In this document: in pieces, positions 9,310 through 16,430 of the stretch
Layout of the letters: each line of letters starts with the position of its first letter
Position numbering within the stretch: position 1 is the stretch's first letter
DNA from: an uncultured Pelagibacteraceae bacterium
GTDB taxonomy: Bacteria > Pseudomonadota > Alphaproteobacteria > Pelagibacterales > Pelagibacteraceae
Length of the DNA: 64,000 nucleotides
NCBI GenBank assembly: GCA_902622545.1
Contig: CACNQD010000003.1
Span: 62,001-126,000, forward strand
Reading direction: 5' to 3'
Position numbers and translations under genes: made by a program
The notes under the pieces: model-generated
Database searches by the model: none
Seen by the model: the letters and a program-made list of their open reading frames with translations, nothing else
Told to the model about the DNA's origin: nothing

Positions 9310-9337
9310 TTTTTAGTTTCTTGAATCATTCTCAGAT

Positions 9338-9460
9338 CTAGAGAGATAAAATAAAAAAAATTTACTTATTCATCTTGTTCAATTATAAATATTAGCATAA
9401 ACACTCATGAAAATAAGTCATGCCCTCGTGGTGAAATTGGTAGACACAAAGGACTTAAAA
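9338..9460 (+). repeat. Left 123-bp direct repeat of the tRNA-Leu island
   Basis: It matches 13458-13580 with six mismatches by eye (about 95%), four of them clustered at 9413-9419 just before the tRNA start. It contains a copy of the tRNA promoter (TTTACT 9361-9366, 17 nt, TATAAA 9384-9389) and the tRNA-Leu 5' part from 9422. The duplicated promoter now points into the island. Confidence 0.88.
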
Positions 9461-9468
9461 GCCGAGGG
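9422..9468 (+). pseudogene. Truncated tRNA-Leu(UAA) remnant
   Basis: Bases 9422-9460 equal the first 39 nt of the intact tRNA-Leu (13542-13580), up to the end of the anticodon loop (CTTAAAA). The next eight bases, GCCGAGGG, equal the 3' acceptor-arm segment of the intact gene (13616-13622 region), after which the sequence is unrelated and there is no CCA. The anticodon 3' stem, variable arm and T arm are missing, so no functional tRNA can form, although CCCTCG and CGAGGG could still pair. Confidence 0.8.
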
Positions 9469-9516
9469 ATTCACTTTTTAGTCAGTCCATAGTAGTCTCT
9501 AATAGTCCAAATCCTT

Positions 9517-9529
9517 TAAAATCCTATAA
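9517..9529 (+). repeat. Left 13-bp inverted repeat of the island cargo
   Basis: TAAAATCCTATAA is the exact reverse complement of TTATAGGATTTTA at 13419-13431, immediately after the mcrC stop. The pair encloses all three cargo genes. Confidence 0.55.
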
Positions 9530-9585
9530 GTTTTAAAAAGATAAAGATTATTTTGTTTAAAACTCACATTAATTATTTTTGTCAA

Positions 9586-9605
9586 ACTAGTACTAAACTA
9601 GTACC
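9586..9605 (+). other. 20-bp candidate recombination or operator site, left copy
   Basis: ACTAGTAC-TAA-ACTAGTAC-C is an 8-bp word repeated with an 11-bp period, so both halves face the same side of the helix. A copy with one difference lies at 13439-13458 in the same orientation. It is 23 nt upstream of the first cargo gene, so it could be a site-specific recombination core or an operator controlling the island. Confidence 0.5.
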
Positions 9606-9628
9606 TTAAGAGATAATAAAATAAAATT

Positions 9629-10429
9629 ATGGGTTTAAAAAGAGATAGCAAAGGTAATTTAGCTGAAGTTAGTCCTTTAAGAAGTCGAAAGGGAAGTATC
9701 TATAAAAAAGGAACTAATGAAACTTTTAAAATTAGTCGATCTAAATTTAGTAGTTTTTTAGACTGCAAAAGGTGTTTTTACTTAGATAGAGTTAAGGGAT
9801 TGAAAGATCCAGGTATGCCAGGTTGGTCACTTAATGTTGCAGTTGATGAACTTCTAAAAAAAGAATTTGATTTGCTCAGAGCTCAAAAAAAACCACATCC
9901 AATATTTAAAAAATATAATCTAAATTTTATTCCATATCAGCATAAAGAATTAGATCGTTGGAGAAATTCCTTAACCGGTGGAATTTCTTATTTAGATGAA
10001 GATACAAATCTTCAGATTCATGGTGGAGTAGACGACATTTGGTATGATCTTGATAATAAAGAATTGGTTGTGGTAGATTATAAAGCCCAATCAAGTAATA
10101 CTAAGGTAGAAACAGATGTGTATCTAGAGAGCATATATCATCAAGGATATAAAATTCAGATGGATATATATGTTCACATCTTAAGAAAGATGGGTTTTCA
10201 AGTTTCAGACACTTCATATTTTTATGTGTGTAACGCTGAAAAAAGCTTTGATAACTTTGAGGGAAAATTAAACTTTACCATAACATTAGTTCCATATGTT
10301 ACTGATACTTCTTGGGTAGAAAGCAATATTAAAGAAATGAAAAAAACATTAGAACTTGATAGTGTTCCTAAAATTAATAAAAGTTGTGAACAATGTATGT
10401 ATTTAGATGCAGGTAAGGAATTTATTTAA
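9629..10429 (+). CDS. PD-(D/E)XK nuclease-family protein, Cas4/RecB-like
   Basis: 266 residues. The core has HGGVDDIWYD followed by VVVDYKAQ, matching motifs II and III (D ... D-x-K) of PD-(D/E)XK nucleases, with a Q-x3-Y-like helix further on (YKIQMDIYVHIL). Near the N-terminus is SFLDCKRCFYL and near the C-terminus CEQCMYL. These two Cys-x2-Cys pairs are placed like the iron-sulfur ligands of Cas4/AddB-type nucleases. It lies 2 nt before mcrB and is probably part of the same operon. It may be an accessory nuclease of the McrBC system or an independent defence gene. No CRISPR array or other cas gene is present. Confidence 0.7.
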   Translation: MGLKRDSKGNLAEVSPLRSRKGSIYKKGTNETFKISRSKFSSFLDCKRCFYLDRVKGLKDPGMPGWSLNVAVDELLKKEFDLLRAQKKPHPIFKKYNLNFIPYQHKELDRWRNSLTGGISYLDEDTNLQIHGGVDDIWYDLDNKELVVVDYKAQSSNTKVETDVYLESIYHQGYKIQMDIYVHILRKMGFQVSDTSYFYVCNAEKSFDNFEGKLNFTITLVPYVTDTSWVESNIKEMKKTLELDSVPKINKSCEQCMYLDAGKEFI

Positions 10430-10431
10430 CT

Positions 10432-12369
10432 ATGAGAGCAATTTCCTCAGTATTCAAAGATATTTTTGAAAATTATCAAAAAGATTATGAAGGTCCATTC
10501 GACTCATCAAAAACATCTTATTCATTATTCAAAGAGCTTGATGAACATATTAAAGAAATGGTTAACAGTGATGATAATTTGGAAACGCATTGGAGTGTTG
10601 GTAAAGGGAATTGGACACAAGTACCTTGGTTTGCTGTTAGAGATAGAAGAACTAAGTCATCAGCACAAAAGGGCATAGGTATTGTTGGATTATTTAAAAA
10701 AGATATGTCAGGTTTATATCTTTGTATAGCCCAAGGTACAACTCAGCCACTTAAAGATTATGGAAAAAAAGGTGGAGAAGAATTTTTGTTGGAACAAGCT
10801 GAAAAAGTAAGAGATATTGTAAAATATTTAAAAGATAAACAATTTAAATTAGATAACGAAATCGATTTAAAAGCTACAGGTGGAGTTGCATTAACATATA
10901 AACCAAGTGTTTGTGTTCATAAGTACATGAGTGCTGGATATGATTTTAATGGCCAATTTATTGAAGACTTATTAGATTTGGTTAAGGCTTATAAAGATGT
11001 AGTTGCTAAAAATTTAGACTTCACCTCAGAAAATAATCTTAAAAAAAATCATTGGGTTATAGCTTGTGGAATAAATAGTAATCAGTGGGATAATTTTAAA
11101 GATAATAATTTAATAGCTATTGGATGGGATAGTCTAGGAGATTTATCAAAGTTTAAATCAAAGCAAGAAATATTTGAAAAATTAAAAGATGAAAGATCTG
11201 AAAACGACCCAGATCCAAGAAATGATGCTCTATGTTGTTATGATTTTGTAAATTCTATGAAGGTTAATGATATTGTTTTTGTAAAAAAAGGAACTTCTAA
11301 ATTGGTTGCCTATGGTAAAATAATTGGTGATTATAAGTACGATGAAAATTTAAGTGAATATAGAAATATTAGATCAGTGGAATGGATAAACATTAAAGAA
11401 AATGATATAGATCCCATTACAGGTAAAACGCTAACAAACTTTAATAAGTATCCTGATACAGTTGAGAAATATTTAAAACTAATGGCAAATGATAATAACA
11501 AAGATTTAGAATTTAACGAATTGAAAGATACTTTTTTTTCTGAAGAATTTTTTAATAATATTATAGATACGCTAAAAGTAAAAAAAAATATTATTTTACA
11601 AGGTCCACCAGGAACAGGAAAAACATTTATTTCAAAAAAAATCGCCGAAAGAATAACTGGAAAAAAAGAAAATATTTTTTCAATTCAATTCCATCAGTCA
11701 TATTCTTATGAGGAATTTGTAGTTGGTTACAAGCCTAACAGTGAAGGTAATTTTGCTTTACAAAAGGGTTCATTAATTCAAGTTTGTGAAAGAGCTAAGC
11801 AAAATGAAAATGAAAATTTTGTAATGTTCATTGATGAAATTAATAGAGCAAACATTAGTAAAGTTTTTGGAGAATTATTAAGTTTAATAGAGAATGATAA
11901 AAGAGGTCCTGAGAATGCAGTAAAAATCCTATATTCAGAAAATGACATTAATTTTTATATTCCCAGCAACCTATATTTTGTTTGCGCAATGAATACAGCA
12001 GATAGATCTTTAAAAATGGTAGATTACGCATTGAGAAGAAGATTTTCTTTTTTTGAATTTAAACCAGAGTTCGATAAACCAGAATTCAAAAATTTCCTAA
12101 AAGATAAAAATGTAAATGCAAAAACTATAGATAGAATTGTAAATAATATATCTAAAGTAAATCAACAAATTTCAGATGATAATTTTGAGCTTGGAGATGG
12201 GTATTGTATTGGTCATAGTTATTTTTGTCCAAAAGGTAATTCGTCAGATAGTTTTGGTGATCAATGGTATGAACAGATAATTGAATATGAAATAAAACCA
12301 TTAATCAATGAATATTATTTTGATAAACCTGATCAAGCAGCTGAATTAATTGACACTCTTTACGATTAA
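10432..12369 (+). CDS. mcrB: McrB-type AAA+ GTPase of a methyl-directed restriction system
   Basis: 645 residues. The N-terminal region (~1-185) resembles the MrcB/DUF3578 DNA-recognition domain. The middle (~207-325) has the look of an EVE-type modified-base reader (HWVIACG, IAIGWDSLGDL, VKKGTSKLVAYGKI). The AAA+ module has Walker A GPPGTGKT (391-398), Walker B FIDEINRA (466-473) and the McrB signature MNTADRS (520-526). McrB hexamers hydrolyse GTP and translocate DNA, and with McrC cut DNA carrying modified cytosines. The stop overlaps the mcrC start. Having two candidate reader domains in one protein is noteworthy; the target modification is unknown. Confidence 0.88.
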   Translation: MRAISSVFKDIFENYQKDYEGPFDSSKTSYSLFKELDEHIKEMVNSDDNLETHWSVGKGNWTQVPWFAVRDRRTKSSAQKGIGIVGLFKKDMSGLYLCIAQGTTQPLKDYGKKGGEEFLLEQAEKVRDIVKYLKDKQFKLDNEIDLKATGGVALTYKPSVCVHKYMSAGYDFNGQFIEDLLDLVKAYKDVVAKNLDFTSENNLKKNHWVIACGINSNQWDNFKDNNLIAIGWDSLGDLSKFKSKQEIFEKLKDERSENDPDPRNDALCCYDFVNSMKVNDIVFVKKGTSKLVAYGKIIGDYKYDENLSEYRNIRSVEWINIKENDIDPITGKTLTNFNKYPDTVEKYLKLMANDNNKDLEFNELKDTFFSEEFFNNIIDTLKVKKNIILQGPPGTGKTFISKKIAERITGKKENIFSIQFHQSYSYEEFVVGYKPNSEGNFALQKGSLIQVCERAKQNENENFVMFIDEINRANISKVFGELLSLIENDKRGPENAVKILYSENDINFYIPSNLYFVCAMNTADRSLKMVDYALRRRFSFFEFKPEFDKPEFKNFLKDKNVNAKTIDRIVNNISKVNQQISDDNFELGDGYCIGHSYFCPKGNSSDSFGDQWYEQIIEYEIKPLINEYYFDKPDQAAELIDTLYD

Positions 12370-13418
12370 TGAGTAAGAATATTCCAATAAAGAACATCTA
12401 TTATTTATTAATTTATGCATGGGATAGATATCAAGAAGGAAAATCTGTTAATCTTGAAATAGAAAAAGCTCCAGACTTACCTAATTTACTTTCAAATTTA
12501 TTATTTAAGTTGATGTGTAGAGTGATTAAAAAAGGTCTAGATAAAGATTATTTTGAAGAAAATGAAATTTCAAGTTTTATTAAAGGAAAAATATTATTCA
12601 ATGATGTCATAAAAAAAAATCTTATTAAACAAGGAAAATTATCTGTTCAAATTGATAATCTGGGTAATGATACTCAGGTCAATAGGTATATTAAAGCAAC
12701 TCTACTGAAACTAAAGAAAAATAAAAACTTAGAAATAAACAATAAAAAAAATCTTTCTTTAATTCTAAGATTTTTGGATGACGTTAAATCAACAAATAAT
12801 TTTAGTGAGATGGAAAAATCTATCAAATTGAATAAAAATAATAGTTACTACGTATTCCCATTACAAGTTTGCAAAATGATAAATAATATCACCATTCCAT
12901 CTAAAAATGCAGGTGAGTTTGTTTTTAAAGATTTTAGAGATGATGAATTAAGAATGTCTGAAGTCTTTGAAAAATTTGTTAGGAATTTTTATGCAACTGA
13001 ACAAAAAATTTTTAGAGTAAAGAAAGAAAAAATTAAAATTGATGCTCAAGGAGAACAAAAATTTATGGATTTAATGCCTTCAAAAGAAACTGATGTCACT
13101 TTGCGAAGTAAAAATAAAACAATAGTTATAGATACAAAATATTATAAAGAACCTCTTAAAGAACATTATGGTAAATTCAAACCTAAGTCTGACAATATTA
13201 ATCAAGTATCTGATTATTTAAAAAATATGGAAAAGCTTAATTATCCAGACAATAAAGCCGAGGGAATATTACTTTACCCAGTTGTAAGTACCCAAAAAAG
13301 AATCGAAAGAACATCTGGAATGTATCAAGGTCATAAGCTTACTCTATATAGTTTGAACCTAAATCAAGATTGGAAGAAAATTCATAATGATTTATTAAAT
13401 CTTGTAGATTTAAATTAG
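12369..13418 (+). CDS. mcrC: McrC-type endonuclease subunit
   Basis: 349 residues, starting on the last base of the mcrB stop, so the two are translationally coupled. The N-terminus NIPIKNIYYLLIYAWDR is typical of McrC proteins. The C-terminal PD-(D/E)XK nuclease part shows LMPSKETDVTLRSKNKTIVIDTKYYKE, where the Asp of DVTL and the Asp and Lys of IDTKY are the likely metal and catalytic residues. McrC stimulates McrB GTPase and supplies the cleavage activity. Its stop at 13416-13418 touches the right inverted repeat. Confidence 0.85.
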   Translation: MSKNIPIKNIYYLLIYAWDRYQEGKSVNLEIEKAPDLPNLLSNLLFKLMCRVIKKGLDKDYFEENEISSFIKGKILFNDVIKKNLIKQGKLSVQIDNLGNDTQVNRYIKATLLKLKKNKNLEINNKKNLSLILRFLDDVKSTNNFSEMEKSIKLNKNNSYYVFPLQVCKMINNITIPSKNAGEFVFKDFRDDELRMSEVFEKFVRNFYATEQKIFRVKKEKIKIDAQGEQKFMDLMPSKETDVTLRSKNKTIVIDTKYYKEPLKEHYGKFKPKSDNINQVSDYLKNMEKLNYPDNKAEGILLYPVVSTQKRIERTSGMYQGHKLTLYSLNLNQDWKKIHNDLLNLVDLN

Positions 13419-13431
13419 TTATAGGATTTTA
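13419..13431 (+). repeat. Right 13-bp inverted repeat of the island cargo
   Basis: TTATAGGATTTTA is the exact reverse complement of 9517-9529. It is followed directly by a partial second copy (TATAGGAT at 13430-13437). Confidence 0.55.
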
Positions 13432-13438
13432 TAGGATA

Positions 13439-13458
13439 ACTAGTACCAAACTAGTACC
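13439..13458 (+). other. 20-bp candidate recombination or operator site, right copy
   Basis: ACTAGTAC-CAA-ACTAGTAC-C differs from the left copy (9586-9605) at one base and has the same orientation. It abuts the right 123-bp repeat. An AGAGATAA-like stretch follows both copies. Confidence 0.5.
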
Positions 13459-13580
13459 TAGAGAGATAAAATAAAAAAAATTTACTTATTCCTCTTGTTC
13501 AATTATAAATATTGGCATAAACACTCATGAAATTCATTAATGCCCTCGTGGTGAAATTGGTAGACACAAAGGACTTAAAA
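13458..13580 (+). repeat. Right 123-bp direct repeat of the tRNA-Leu island
   Basis: This is the copy that continues into the intact tRNA-Leu. It pairs with 9338-9460 at an offset of 4,120 bp. Confidence 0.88.
13481..13509 (+). promoter_or_regulatory. Candidate promoter of tRNA-Leu and nadK
   Basis: TTTACT (13481-13486), a 17-nt spacer and TATAAA (13504-13509) lie 32 nt upstream of the mature tRNA 5' end. The same elements are conserved in the left repeat copy (9361-9389). Confidence 0.5.
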
Positions 13581-13627
13581 TCCTTGCCCTTTTGGGAGTG
13601 CCAGTTCGAGTCTGGCCGAGGGCACCA
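13542..13627 (+). tRNA. tRNA-Leu(UAA)
   Basis: 86 nt with encoded CCA. The acceptor GCCCTCG pairs with CGAGGGC. The anticodon stem AAGGA/TCCTT encloses loop CTTAAAA, giving anticodon UAA. A long variable arm (CCCTTTTGGGAG region) and T loop TTCGAGT are present. It is the functional copy next to the truncated duplicate at 9422. The nadK start codon lies 3 nt after the CCA. Confidence 0.95.
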
Positions 13628-13630
13628 CAA

Positions 13631-14392
13631 ATGAACAAAATTATATCTGATACAAATAAAAAATCTCAAAAGATTAAGTCCTTTTTAATTAAAAAATTAA
13701 AAAATAATAAATTAAAAAATAATTTGATTGTTGTGATAGGAGGAGATGGCTTCATGCTTAAAACACTGAAGAAAAATATAAAAAGTTCTAGAGCATTTTA
13801 CGGAATTAACTCTGGTAACTATGGTTTTCTAATGAACAAGTTTTCTCCAAATAATATAATTAAAAATTTATCAAAAGCTAAAATGATATCAATTTCTCCA
13901 TTAGAAATGAAAGTTATAACCAAAAATAGAGTATCAAAAAAATATTTAGCTATCAATGAAGTATCTATTTTAAGACAAAGTAGACAAGCAGCCTCATTAC
14001 AAGTTGTTTCAGGAAAAAAATATATTATAAAAAAACTAATTTCAGATGGAATTTTAATTTCAACACCTGCTGGAAGTACTGCATATAATATGTCAGTGCA
14101 TGGTCCGATATTAAGTTTAAATTCAAAAAAGTTATCAGTGTCTCCAATTAGTGCTTTTAGACCTAGAAGGTGGAGAGGTAAAATTATTAGTGATAAATCT
14201 ATTATTCAAATTAAAAACCTAAATCCTTTGAAAAGACCAGTTAGTGCGGTTGCAGATAACGTTGAAATACGTAATGCAAAAAAAATAGTTATAAACACAA
14301 ATAAGAAAATTAAATTTAATCTTCTGTACGATTCAAATAGAAGCCTACAAAAAAAAATTAAATTAGAACAATTAAGAAGAGAAATAAATTAG
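13631..14392 (+). CDS. nadK: NAD kinase
   Basis: 253 residues from ATG 13631. The longer open frame from 13592 would start inside tRNA-Leu and is rejected. The protein phosphorylates NAD to NADP. The family motifs are all visible: GGDG (37-40), GINSGNYGFL, AINEVSI, and the TPAGSTAY stretch. It is a short NAD kinase, as in other alphaproteobacteria. Only 3 nt separate it from the tRNA CCA, so tRNA 3' processing would release an almost leaderless mRNA. The first gene of the nine-pilin array begins 2 nt after its stop, so pilin expression may depend on the same transcript. Confidence 0.9.
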   Translation: MNKIISDTNKKSQKIKSFLIKKLKNNKLKNNLIVVIGGDGFMLKTLKKNIKSSRAFYGINSGNYGFLMNKFSPNNIIKNLSKAKMISISPLEMKVITKNRVSKKYLAINEVSILRQSRQAASLQVVSGKKYIIKKLISDGILISTPAGSTAYNMSVHGPILSLNSKKLSVSPISAFRPRRWRGKIISDKSIIQIKNLNPLKRPVSAVADNVEIRNAKKIVINTNKKIKFNLLYDSNRSLQKKIKLEQLRREIN

Positions 14393-14394
14393 TG

Positions 14395-14937
14395 ATGAAA
14401 CAAAAAGGCTTTACGCTTATAGAACTCTTAGTAGTTGTAGCAATCATTGGTATTCTAGCTGCAGTAGGAGTTATTGCATATAATGGGTATACGAGTAGTG
14501 CTAAAGCTAATGCGGTGAAACAAAATCACAAACAAGCAATGAAATATACCAAAAATGAATTAATGAAATGCTCAATTGGTGAAACATCTATTATGGAAGG
14601 ACATGTTATATGTAATAATACATATGGACAGAATGTTTTTCATCCACCGGGACTTGGTGCACAAAAAGTATCAGAGGCTCTTGTTAATATTAAAGCTTAT
14701 AGATCAGGGAGATACGATTGGGGTGTTTTAAGGAATTTTAAAAATCCTTATAATACAAATGCTCCTGGTGTTAGATCTGGTTTTGGTTACACAGTTGGAC
14801 AAGTTAACATAAGCTCAACAGGTGCTAAACAAAACACCAATAAAACTGATTATGCTAGAATAAATTTTATGACTTGTGTTAAAGAACCATGCTCTGGAGA
14901 TAATATAATTGAGGAGTTTGTATATTTTCAAGAATGA
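14395..14937 (+). CDS. Type IV pilin-like protein, array member 3
   Basis: 180 residues from ATG 14395; the overlapping GTG at 14392 is possible but less likely, since MKQKG is the leader of most paralogues. It is the only member with Ile instead of Val near the end of the N-terminal helix (VGVIAYNGYT). It keeps E55, KC at 58-59, a GE pair after it, KNPYNT in the middle and CVKEPC near the end. The predicted mature protein begins FTLIE after Gly5. It directly follows nadK. Confidence 0.88.
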   Translation: MKQKGFTLIELLVVVAIIGILAAVGVIAYNGYTSSAKANAVKQNHKQAMKYTKNELMKCSIGETSIMEGHVICNNTYGQNVFHPPGLGAQKVSEALVNIKAYRSGRYDWGVLRNFKNPYNTNAPGVRSGFGYTVGQVNISSTGAKQNTNKTDYARINFMTCVKEPCSGDNIIEEFVYFQE

Positions 14938-15419
14938 TAAAACAAAAAGGCTTTACATTAATAGAACTTTTAGTCGTTGTAGCAATCATTGGTATCCTTG
15001 CTGCTGTAGGTGTTGTTGCTTATAATGGGTATACAGCGAGTGCAAAAAAAAACGCAGTGAAATCAAATCATAAGAATGTAGTCAAATACATAGTTAACGA
15101 AACTATGAAATGTATTACAGGAGAGGATACAGCAATGGGTGGTGAATTAGATTGTACTAAACAATCTCAAAGTAATTGGAAAGATTTTGTGGCAAAAGCT
15201 GTTGAAAAATCACTGAGTGATTTTAAAAATCCATATGACACTTCCAGAAAAGCTCTTACCCATGGAGGGGACATAACCAATGACAATGATGTCGGTTATA
15301 TAAGGATGAGATCACCAGGATCAAAAATTGAAGTCATGAGTTGTATCCAAACACCTTGTTCAGCCACAAGATGCTCATCTGATAATCATATTTGTAGTGG
15401 AGACATAAACCTTAATTAA
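14934..15419 (+). CDS. Type IV pilin-like protein, array member 4
   Basis: 161 residues. The start overlaps the previous stop (ATGA), which implies translational coupling. The leader is MIKQKG. Landmarks are MKCITGE, FKNPYDT and CIQTPC, followed by an extra cysteine-containing tail (TRCSSDNHICSG). The KNPYDT block and its surroundings resemble array member 11 (18490) more than the immediate neighbours, which suggests shuffling or duplication across the array. Confidence 0.88.
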   Translation: MIKQKGFTLIELLVVVAIIGILAAVGVVAYNGYTASAKKNAVKSNHKNVVKYIVNETMKCITGEDTAMGGELDCTKQSQSNWKDFVAKAVEKSLSDFKNPYDTSRKALTHGGDITNDNDVGYIRMRSPGSKIEVMSCIQTPCSATRCSSDNHICSGDINLN

Positions 15420-15937
15420 TGAAACATAAAGGCTTCACTCTAATAGAACTTCTAGTCGTAGTAGCAATTATCGGTATTTTAGCTGCGGTAGGGGTGGTTG
15501 CTTATAATGGGTATACAAGTAGCGCGAAAGCAGGTGCAACAAAGGCCAATTTTAAAATGATGCAAAAATATATGTCTGCAGAAATAGCAAAATGTGACTT
15601 GGGTGAAACACAAATCATGAAGAGAGATAATGGGACTGGACTAAAATGTTCTGGCATTACATATGGATTAATCATTCCTCATTTACAACAACTATTTAAC
15701 ACTGACAAAAAGCTGGTTAGCACTTATACAGATTTAACTTATGTTAGAAATACTGGACCATCAACAAATTCTAGCAGTATAGGTTCAATTCATTTAAATG
15801 GAATATCGCATGATAAAACATTTAATCCAGGAGCCTCGCCACCTCTTGATAAAAATGATATAAGATTAACTTCATGTTTTAAGGAACCATGTACTGATGC
15901 AAACAACAACTTATCCGCTGTCATCAACATCGACTGA
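15419..15937 (+). CDS. Type IV pilin-like protein, array member 5
   Basis: 172 residues, starting on the last base of the previous stop. Leader MKHKG, standard N-terminal helix, then EIAKCDLGE, like the first pilin of the distant pair (EIAKCQLG). CFKEPC occurs near the C-terminus. The NPYD block is not seen; the middle is instead Thr/Ser-rich. The 3' end overlaps the next gene by 41 nt in another frame. Confidence 0.87.
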   Translation: MKHKGFTLIELLVVVAIIGILAAVGVVAYNGYTSSAKAGATKANFKMMQKYMSAEIAKCDLGETQIMKRDNGTGLKCSGITYGLIIPHLQQLFNTDKKLVSTYTDLTYVRNTGPSTNSSSIGSIHLNGISHDKTFNPGASPPLDKNDIRLTSCFKEPCTDANNNLSAVINID

Positions 15938-16430
15938 AAACAAAGGCTTTACGCTAATTGAACTTTTAGTCGTTGTAGCAATCATAGGTATTCTTGCGGC
16001 AGTAGGAGTGGTTGCTTATAATGGTTATACGGCTAGTGCTAAAAGAAATGCTACGCTTCAACAACATGAACAAGCAGTCAAATTTATAAATCAATCACTT
16101 AAACTTTGTGATGTTGAGGGAACAGCTACGTTAAAGTTAAGTGATAAAAGAACTATTAACTGCAATGTAACAAATAATGCATCAGGAATTAATTCTTTAA
16201 ATGCTGTTTTTATTCAATATTTTTTGGATCAAGGGTACACAAATCCTTATGATAAGGATGTTGTTGTTGTACACACTGCTAGAAACGGAAGTAATGATAC
16301 TGACGGAAGGATGAGATTTGATGAAACAGAATGTTCTTCGGGCTCTTCAAATAAAAAAATAGCTCTTTGGGTAAAAACTCACAAAGAATACTATAATGTA
16401 ACAATAGCTAAAGATGGTTGGTGTAATTAA
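15897..16430 (+). CDS. Type IV pilin-like protein, array member 6, with long leader
   Basis: 177 residues from ATG 15897, the only standard in-frame start upstream of the helix. The leader is therefore 17 residues (ending STENKG) instead of 5-6 and is encoded inside the 3' end of the previous gene. The usual ATGAAACAAAAAGGC-like start has been lost here. Cysteines are KLCDVEG, TINC, TECSSG and a C-terminal GWCN, and the central block is YTNPYDK. The C-x4-C motif is absent, so its disulfide pattern must differ from most paralogues. Confidence 0.83.
   Translation: MQTTTYPLSSTSTENKGFTLIELLVVVAIIGILAAVGVVAYNGYTASAKRNATLQQHEQAVKFINQSLKLCDVEGTATLKLSDKRTINCNVTNNASGINSLNAVFIQYFLDQGYTNPYDKDVVVVHTARNGSNDTDGRMRFDETECSSGSSNKKIALWVKTHKEYYNVTIAKDGWCN

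Larger units (their letters stand above)
9338..13580 (+). mobile_element. Defence island between duplicated tRNA-Leu 5' regions
   Basis: The stretch is bounded by 123-bp direct repeats (9338-9460 and 13458-13580) that include the tRNA-Leu(UAA) promoter and its 5' half through the anticodon loop. The cargo is three co-directional genes: a Cas4/RecB-like nuclease, McrB and McrC. Recombination between the repeats would remove 4,120 bp and leave one intact tRNA-Leu. No integrase or transposase is encoded inside, so if it moves, the enzyme acts in trans or host homologous recombination is used. Matched 20-bp sites and 13-bp inverted repeats also mark the cargo ends. Confidence 0.72.

Noticed and set aside
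9461-13457. Integrase or transposase in the defence island
   Set aside because: All three genes are nuclease, McrB and McrC; no tyrosine or serine recombinase motifs were seen.
13592-13630. Longer nadK frame starting upstream of 13631
   Set aside because: It would start inside the mature tRNA-Leu(UAA); the ATG at 13631 right after the CCA gives a normal NAD kinase N-terminus.
14392-14394. GTG start for the third pilin gene
   Set aside because: ATG 14395 gives the standard MKQKG leader seen in several paralogues; the GTG overlaps the nadK stop.
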